From contig JAQFVV010006221.1 of assembly GCA_028023455.1 (NCBI GenBank), positions 4,605,166 through 4,669,165 on the forward strand: 64,000 bases of DNA, given 5' to 3'. A program made the translations under genes and the position numbers. Below are positions 58,889 through 64,000 of this stretch, piece by piece. The notes below the pieces were generated by a model, which was given only the letters and a program-made list of their open reading frames with translations, did not search any database and was not told the DNA's origin. The stretch is from Epiperipatus broadwayi (lineage: Eukaryota > Onychophora > Udeonychophora > Euonychophora > Peripatidae). Position 1 is the first letter of the stretch. The number at the start of each line of letters is the position of its first letter.

Positions 58889-59802
58889 AGCAATAAATGT
58901 ATTACAAATTCCATTCACAGAAATAACACAAAACTACTTACATTTAATAATTCAAGCTACAAGGATTTTTAAAAAAATAAAAAGTGACTAACATGGGTTA
59001 TTCATGTTGTTGGTTAGTGTTTCGATAAATATAATCTTTCTCTCAAACATATCAACAAACCACACATAAGTTTTAAAAAAATTTTATGGAACGTTTGCTA
59101 TTTATAATGTGTATTTTATTATGTATAAAACTTTTACTTTTATATAATAGATCTATTACATACCCTGCGCAGTTTAATGCAATTGGTGGAGCGTTCGTCT
59201 TGGGATCGGACGGTCCCAGGATCGATCCTGGCTCTCGCATATCTGTCTCTCTAACTTCTTATAAACTCCTGAGCCATATGCGGTTTTTTTTTAATATATT
59301 TTGATTCAAAATATTATTATTTAATTCAATATATTTGTAATTTAGCTAATAATCATTTAATATCATTGGTATAATCTCTGAAATTCACTTAATGTGCCGA
59401 GATAATTCTATTTTCGTGAATTTAAAGATTTAACTGACTTATAATCTCAGCACATTAAGTGAATTTTGAAGATTATACCAATGTTATAATATATTGAATT
59501 AAATAATATTTTGAATCAAAATATATAAAAATAAAAGTTTTATAAATAATAAAATAGATATAATATAGCAAAAGTTTTTTAAATTCTTTTTCAAAACTTA
59601 TGTGTTGTTTGTTATGTTTGACTGAAAGATTATACATATCTAAACATTAGCTGCCAGCATGAATAACCCATGTTAGTCACTTTTTGTTTTTTAAAAAAAC
59701 AACCTGTAGTAGCTTCAATTATTAAAGTTATTTTATTTAAAATTTATTGTCTAGTTTTGTATTATTTCTGTAAATGGAATTTATGATACATTTATTGCTA
59801 TA
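58889..59802. mobile_element. Large foldback element, arms about 370-500 bp
   Basis: The left arm 58889-59404 and right arm 59440-59802 are inverted copies. Matched blocks include GTGACTAACATGGGTTATTC against GAATAACCCATGTTAGTCAC, AATTCCATTCACAGAAATAA against TTATTTCTGTAAATGGAATT, and CACTTAATGTGC against GCACATTAAGTG at the tip. The loop is about 35 bases. The left arm is longer because it contains a tRNA-like insertion. Confidence 0.85.
59141..59293 (+). mobile_element. tRNA-derived SINE-like insertion in the foldback arm
   Basis: About 150 bases are present only in the left arm of the foldback. The head (59163-59240) has an A-box-like TTTAATGCAATTGGTGGAGC, an arm with loop CTTGGGA (TGG in the anticodon position, so proline-like), and a T arm CCAGG-ATCGAT-CCTGG with B box GGATCGATCC. 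The tail ends ATGCGG and a run of T. The arm without it (near 59510-59530) gives the empty site. An ATATA repeat at the edges may be the target duplication. Confidence 0.7.
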
Positions 59803-60622
59803 TTTTAAAAAGAAACATTTTCATATTATTCAAAAGGTTTATTATGAACAAAGCAATGAATACAATAGGAAAAACATATGTTAAATAAAAAGTGTATGTA
59901 CATTTTCATTAGTTTTACTGCTTAAGAATTTATAAGAAGTTTGTGTGTTGGAATACTGGAATCTGGTCCAAATGCCTTAAGTTCCGAAATCTGATGCTTT
60001 AACCACTGCACTACCTCCCTACTGGGCATTTTCTTTATAATGTCTCATTTTAATGCCTATTTTATTTCAGCATTTGAAGTAATCGGTGTGGCCCATCTTA
60101 GTAAGGCCAAATTAAGTTATGTTATTTTGATTTTTTTTTTATTTTATTCAACATTCCTATTAGAAATATTATTGAAATAAATTATTTTTAGCATTCAGAA
60201 TCGATACACCTTAACAATTATATATTTTGATACACTTTGCTAACGTGAGTGAATTTTCAATGCCAAATCAAATATATTACTCGAGCTTCCATTCAATTGC
60301 CCTTCAAATATTACATATTCATGCACACAAAGTTTATTACTTGTAATTTTATACGTTTATATATAGACAGAAGATTGGCAATATATATATATATTGCTGA
60401 GACCAAAGTATTTCGTACATTTAAAAATAGACTGATAATAATATTAGCAATGTGATCAAACAATGAAAGAAAAAATATGACCCTTTTTGTAAAATATTGA
60501 TTTAATCGGCATTTTTTCTTTCAGCGAAAAAGAAGAGTCGGCGCAAATAACTTTTAAATTTTGGTCACTTTTAAATTTTGAGTAAACTTCACTAAAAAAA
60601 TAACTTTTAATATGAAACTTAC
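59803..60622. other. Probable start of intron 1 of the b561 gene, otherwise unremarkable
   Basis: This AT-rich stretch lies just downstream (minus strand) of the exon 1 donor and would be intron. No second exon was recognised by eye. It holds the tRNA-like segment at 59950-60022. Confidence 0.4.
59950..60022 (-). ncRNA. tRNA-like segment, degenerate
   Basis: Minus-strand text GGGAGGTAGTGCAGTGGTTAAAGC is a good A box and D arm, and GGACCAGATTCC is a weak B box 38 bases further. The acceptor stem pairs poorly and the anticodon arm is uncertain. It is more likely a tRNA-derived SINE remnant than a working tRNA. Confidence 0.5.
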
Positions 60623-60863
60623 CTTCCCCATTTAAATAAATTAATCCCAAAGTCATAAAAAACGGATGAAAATTAAACTGAGTACTTGGATCTGTTTGTC
60701 GCCAAGAAAAGCCGCCTTTAAATCGCAAAATCCAAACAAGTACAATAACTAGTTGAGCTATTCCTAAAACGTGAAATAGTATAAATCCTATCCAAAACAA
60801 GCGCGGAACGAATCTCGATGAAAAATCTGCTGCAGGCCGTGGACTCTGATTTTGAAATTCCAT
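60623..60863 (-). CDS. Cytochrome b561-family protein, first coding exon
   Basis: Cytochrome b561 proteins are membrane proteins with two haems that pass electrons from ascorbate across a vesicle, lysosome or plasma membrane. This exon encodes about 80 residues: a short polar N-terminus, a first membrane helix (about residues 22-46, LFWIGFILFHVLGIAQLVIV), a GGFSW loop, and the start of helix two with FNFHPFFMTLGLIYLNGE, whose histidine corresponds to a conserved haem ligand. The family norm is about 220-280 residues, so most of the protein lies on later exons that were not found. The reading continues open into intron to 60456, but GAAG|GTAAGT at 60622 is a consensus donor. Splitting after the first base of a codon suits the GE-A/GD-A continuation seen in the family. 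The start context is strong (A at -3, G at +4). Which paralogue it is cannot be decided. Confidence 0.85.
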
Positions 60864-62034
60864 GTTATTAAAACGTTTGTAAATACTTTATAATCCTAAA
60901 CTAATAATAAAACACTGCATAAAGTTCAACTTTACTGCACAAAACAATACGGCTATTCTCTCTTACAGGAAATAACTCAAGAATTATGGGATTTGTTTAT
61001 TCTTTAGTACGCTCGCTTAAGTTATAATGAGTATATATAGTAGTTATATATCACTATAAATATGTATGTAACAAAATGGTATTTTTCGCTAAGATAAACA
61101 CATACACTAATAGATTACTTATATATACATAAGAGGGAAGGCATAATCTATATTGATATCGTAGGCATTACGTTCCATCTCTCTGCAATTATGTTTGCGC
61201 GCTAAAATGAGACTTCAAACAGAAATAAGTAGCGATGAATACATAGAAAGCTTTTTGTTATATCTACATTTTACTTTAATATAAAGTATAATACTGGGAT
61301 GATATATGCATTGTACAAATTTATTGTTCTCAGAACTATCATTTAGTAGTCTGTTTTAAGTTTTTTTTTCTCATGTGTCATAGCATCAGCTGGGAAGCGA
61401 ACCCGCTAACCCGGGACAACCACGTGAAATTCGTCATAATTTGAAAGAGACGTAGCAAATGGTCATATAAAGTTGAGTACATTCGCATATGGTAAAATAA
61501 GTATTGTAGTAAATTCATTATTTTTTGAAATTATTTTGTGAAAATATTTGATCGCATTAGTAATTTAATTTACAGAAAAATATATTTAGAGACAATGTTT
61601 TTGTTTTTTTTGAAAAGTCAGCCTTATTGACTACTATTATCTCCCTAATGGTTTGTGGCGTGTTATATTAGATCTCATTAGTTATTAATAGGTTCGTTAT
61701 CTGAAGCAGCTACCTCCACTCCCAGTTAAAGTGTTATATATATGTACTGTACATAAATAAAGATAAAATTTTACTGACGTTTTTGGTGCAACTCTAAATA
61801 TTAAAATAGTATTCCCTGGCGGCCCGCGAAATTTTTAAGCAGGGGTGTTTTATTACAGTATCACTAAGCAAGAAAAACAAACAGAACACCTAATTTCGCC
61901 ACCATAAAAACCTTTATTTTTCCATAACCAATTATTGTTAAAAGATCTCGTATGCTTTTTGTTTTTACTAACTGCTATTTGTAATACCCTAAAAATTTTA
62001 TCTGCGCAGTATTTAAATTGTAACTATATATGTG
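60864..62034. other. Upstream region of the b561 exon, promoter not resolved
   Basis: The 5-prime flank of the b561 start (minus strand) would contain its 5-prime UTR and promoter. I saw no clear TATA box or CpG island. The tRNA-like fragment at 61370-61422 lies in this stretch. Confidence 0.4.
61370..61422 (-). repeat. tRNA-like element fragment
   Basis: TGTCATAGCATCAGCTGGGAAGCGAACCCGCTAACCCGGGACAACC matches the 17150-17205 copy. On the minus strand it keeps the T arm and B box (GGGTTCGCTTCCC) but lacks the D arm half. Confidence 0.6.
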
Positions 62035-62108
62035 ATGTGACTTCTCCTTAAGCGAAATCAGGAATCTCTCAGCAACTATGCCCAGAGAAACCTGTTAGCC
62101 ACTTTATC
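62035..62108 (+). repeat. Dispersed repeat shared with 47530-47606
   Basis: Same orientation and block order as the 47530 copy (ACTTCTCCTT, AGGAATCTCTCAGC, TGCCCAGAGAAACCTGTTAG). It lies just left of the foldback at 62117 and may be its outer flank or an independent repeat. Confidence 0.7.
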
Positions 62109-62116
62109 TTATATAG

Positions 62117-62610
62117 ATCAAACCTCCACACCAGCGCCCTTAGATCTTAAAACTGCAAAAGTTCTCCCCAAAGCCACAAGATAAAGTCATTAAGGAAATA
62201 AGAGCAGTCTTTTATTTCCGAACTCAAATGGTAATTTATGAGCCAATCAGAAGTAAGAGTATGAATATATAAATCATTCATTTTAAATCCATTTCTTATT
62301 TTAATATTCTTATTAGCACTTCTAAAATATTAACATTTACTTTGTGCCAATATTAAATTATATAATACATTATTTCAGAAGTGCCAATAAGAATATGAAA
62401 ATAAAAAATGGATTTAAAGTGAATGATTTCTATATTCACCCTCTTACTTCTAAACAGTAAAGATTGGTTCATAAATTACCATTTGAGTTCGGAAATAAGA
62501 CGGCCACTTTTATTTCCTTAAAGATTTTATCTAGTGATTGGGGTAAGAGTATCCTTCCCAGTTTTAAGATCTTGTTTAGTAGTGCTGGTGTGGAGGTTTG
62601 ATTACTTTCT
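62117..62610. mobile_element. Foldback element, arms about 225 bp
   Basis: GATCAAACCTCCACACCAGC at 62117 faces GCTGGTGTGGAGGTTTGAT ending near 62602. Matches continue through AGATCTTAAAACTG/CAGTTTTAAGATCT and TTTCCGAACTCAAATGGTAATTTATGA and its complement to a tip near 62340-62370 (TTCTTATTAGCACTTCT/AGAAGTGCCAATAAGAA). No coding capacity is seen. Confidence 0.85.
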
Positions 62611-63855
62611 ATATAACTGCTATTTGATAAATAAGAATATCTCGAGTATATCAATCTTTATTTTTATTTCAATTTTTTAATGGGAAAATATAACTTTTTT
62701 ATATTCAATTCTAACACATACAAGATAAATATTTAAAGTAATATTTTTTATTATTTTTGCTATATATTTTTTTGTAAGTGTTCATTTATAAATATTCATT
62801 ACAAGAAGAAAAAATGAATATTTTATAACTCATCCCAAATAAAAACAATAAAAATTTATTTGATCTGAAAAAAAAAAGCAGGATAAATAAAGATATCATG
62901 CTCAAATAACTATTGACCTGCAGCAGCAAGCAGTTCCAATGGTACTGATTATGTGCATTGATAAAAGCTAATGAATTTAGGTGGAACTTGCTGAAATATG
63001 TTTCTGGCACTGCCATAATTAACAGCTTCTTTGAATAAAATCCCATAATTCTTTTTGAAAATACGTTGATTGGCTGTATTTACATAATAATTATGCAAAA
63101 TAGTGAATGTTTCTTATATTACTGATATTTTCAAGCACAAATTTAATAATTTTTTCCCCTGGGGGTGCTGCAATGCCACAGTGCTTAGAGACCAGCTCCA
63201 CTGGAAATTATGTTAAAGGAGTGCAGTGGCAATCTACCACTGTCAATAATCAAATGATATTAAATGGTCATAATAATCTAATTAATTCAATTCACTTTGG
63301 AAAGAAATTTCAATATTCATTAAAACAGTTTAAAAAACAAAAGTTAAAATAACTATGCTATGTGAAGTTTTTCCAGTTCAGTGCTAAAATAAGCATAGTG
63401 AAGATTTTACAGATTTTTTTCCCTTTTTACTCTCTAAGCATGGCTAAAATACTTTGTTACCAAGCAATAGTCAGATGTCTAGTTAGGATGACTATGAATA
63501 AAACATAATAATAATAATTGAATAACTATTGCTTATGAATTCCTAAAAAGTTTGAGCACTAGAAGTAATAGAACTGAAATCAATACAAGAACCTTATTCT
63601 TTAGTCAAATTAAACAATGCAGGTTGCTAGGATTCTCAGCTATCCAGGGGAAAAGTTTCAATTTACATTTGGCTTAAAATTCAGAAAGTTAAAACATTTC
63701 TATATTAAATATACTGCACAGTTAATGAGAAAATATATAAAAGCATTTATTATTAACACTCATAAAAAGCACATGCAGAATAGCTTGAAAAGGCTGATCT
63801 TTAATATAAAATTTCTATATATTGACATATATAATATTTCATATCACCTCAAACA
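62611..63855. other. AT-rich stretch, nothing recognised
   Basis: The open frames at 63107-63352 and 63617-63859 (+) are unrecognised. The text near 63150-63250 is less AT-rich. A short inverted similarity (TATGCTATGTGAAGTTTTTCC / AAGCATAGTGAAGATTTTAC) occurs at 63353-63410. Confidence 0.4.
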
Positions 63856-64000
63856 TTAAGAAATTTTCAGCTATGCCTTCTGTCAAATAAACTTTTAGTG
63901 TCCACATCTTAAAACAGCTAATTCAAAAAGATACTTCAAATGTTAAGAAATTGCTCTGTGTGAAATAAACATTTAGAATCCACACCTCAAAACAGCCAAT
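63856..64000 (+). repeat. Two-unit tandem repeat running off the window
   Basis: AAGAAAT, CTGT(C/G)(A/T)AATAAAC, TTTAG(T/A)(G/A)TCCACA and AAAACAGC(T/C)AAT repeat with a period of about 84 bases. The second unit ends at the window edge, so the array may continue. Confidence 0.7.

Noticed and set aside
1-64000. CRISPR array, bacterial operon or phage features.
   Set aside because: None seen. Repeats here are palindromic or dispersed mobile elements, the composition and splice-bounded exon are animal-like, and no regularly spaced repeat-spacer pattern exists.

Overview
The window reads as eukaryotic, AT-rich (roughly 70% A+T by eye) non-coding DNA from an animal genome. It is almost certainly an invertebrate, possibly a mollusc or another lophotrochozoan, but no repeat here fixes the taxon. 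There are no bacterial features, operons or long intact ORFs. The one convincing host gene fragment is the first coding exon of a cytochrome b561-family gene on the minus strand (60623-60863), with a strong start context and a consensus splice donor. Its remaining exons were not found. Two runs of exactly 500 N (9138-9637 and 35564-36063) are scaffold gaps.

Nearly everything else recognisable is mobile DNA in decay. From left to right: two minisatellites (1754-2013, 2869-3075); a gag relic of an LTR-type element (7200-8490); an RTE-like LINE relic (12290-13830) split by an inverted-repeat element; a mariner-like transposase relic (14356-14640); a second LINE relic (18612-20560); a block of large palindromes (27200-29545); a Merlin/IS1595-like DNA transposon with terminal inverted repeats and an 8-bp target duplication (31221-32085); a second Merlin (38365-39729) and its deleted derivative (52607-53312); a hAT (ZBED5/SCAND3-like) transposase relic (44320-44990); a Penelope-like reverse transcriptase relic (56885-57300); several foldback elements (23348-23848, 48448-48921, 57784-58835, 58889-59802, 62117-62610); and tRNA-derived fragments.

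The most interesting signal is a set of three dispersed repeat families, named A, B and C here. Each carries a hammerhead self-cleaving ribozyme of the reduced stem III type. Family A has about fifteen full or partial copies. The core CUGANGA, stem II, GAAA and cleavage triplet are readable, stem I pairs well, and stem III is replaced by a short segment that pairs with itself (ACUAGU in A, AUAUGUAU in B, AUGURYAU-type in C). The segment differs between families but stays self-complementary when G-U pairs are allowed, as expected if two RNAs meet and cleave as a dimer. Hammerhead variants with diminished stem III are known from Penelope-like retrotransposons. In this window a family A copy abuts a Penelope-type reverse transcriptase relic on the same strand. 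Many copies are head-to-head palindromes, a structure known for Penelope insertions. Family B also carries a tRNA-like segment with a pol III B box just beyond the ribozyme.

The assignments rest on reading translations and pairings by hand. No database search, folding program or repeat-finder was run.
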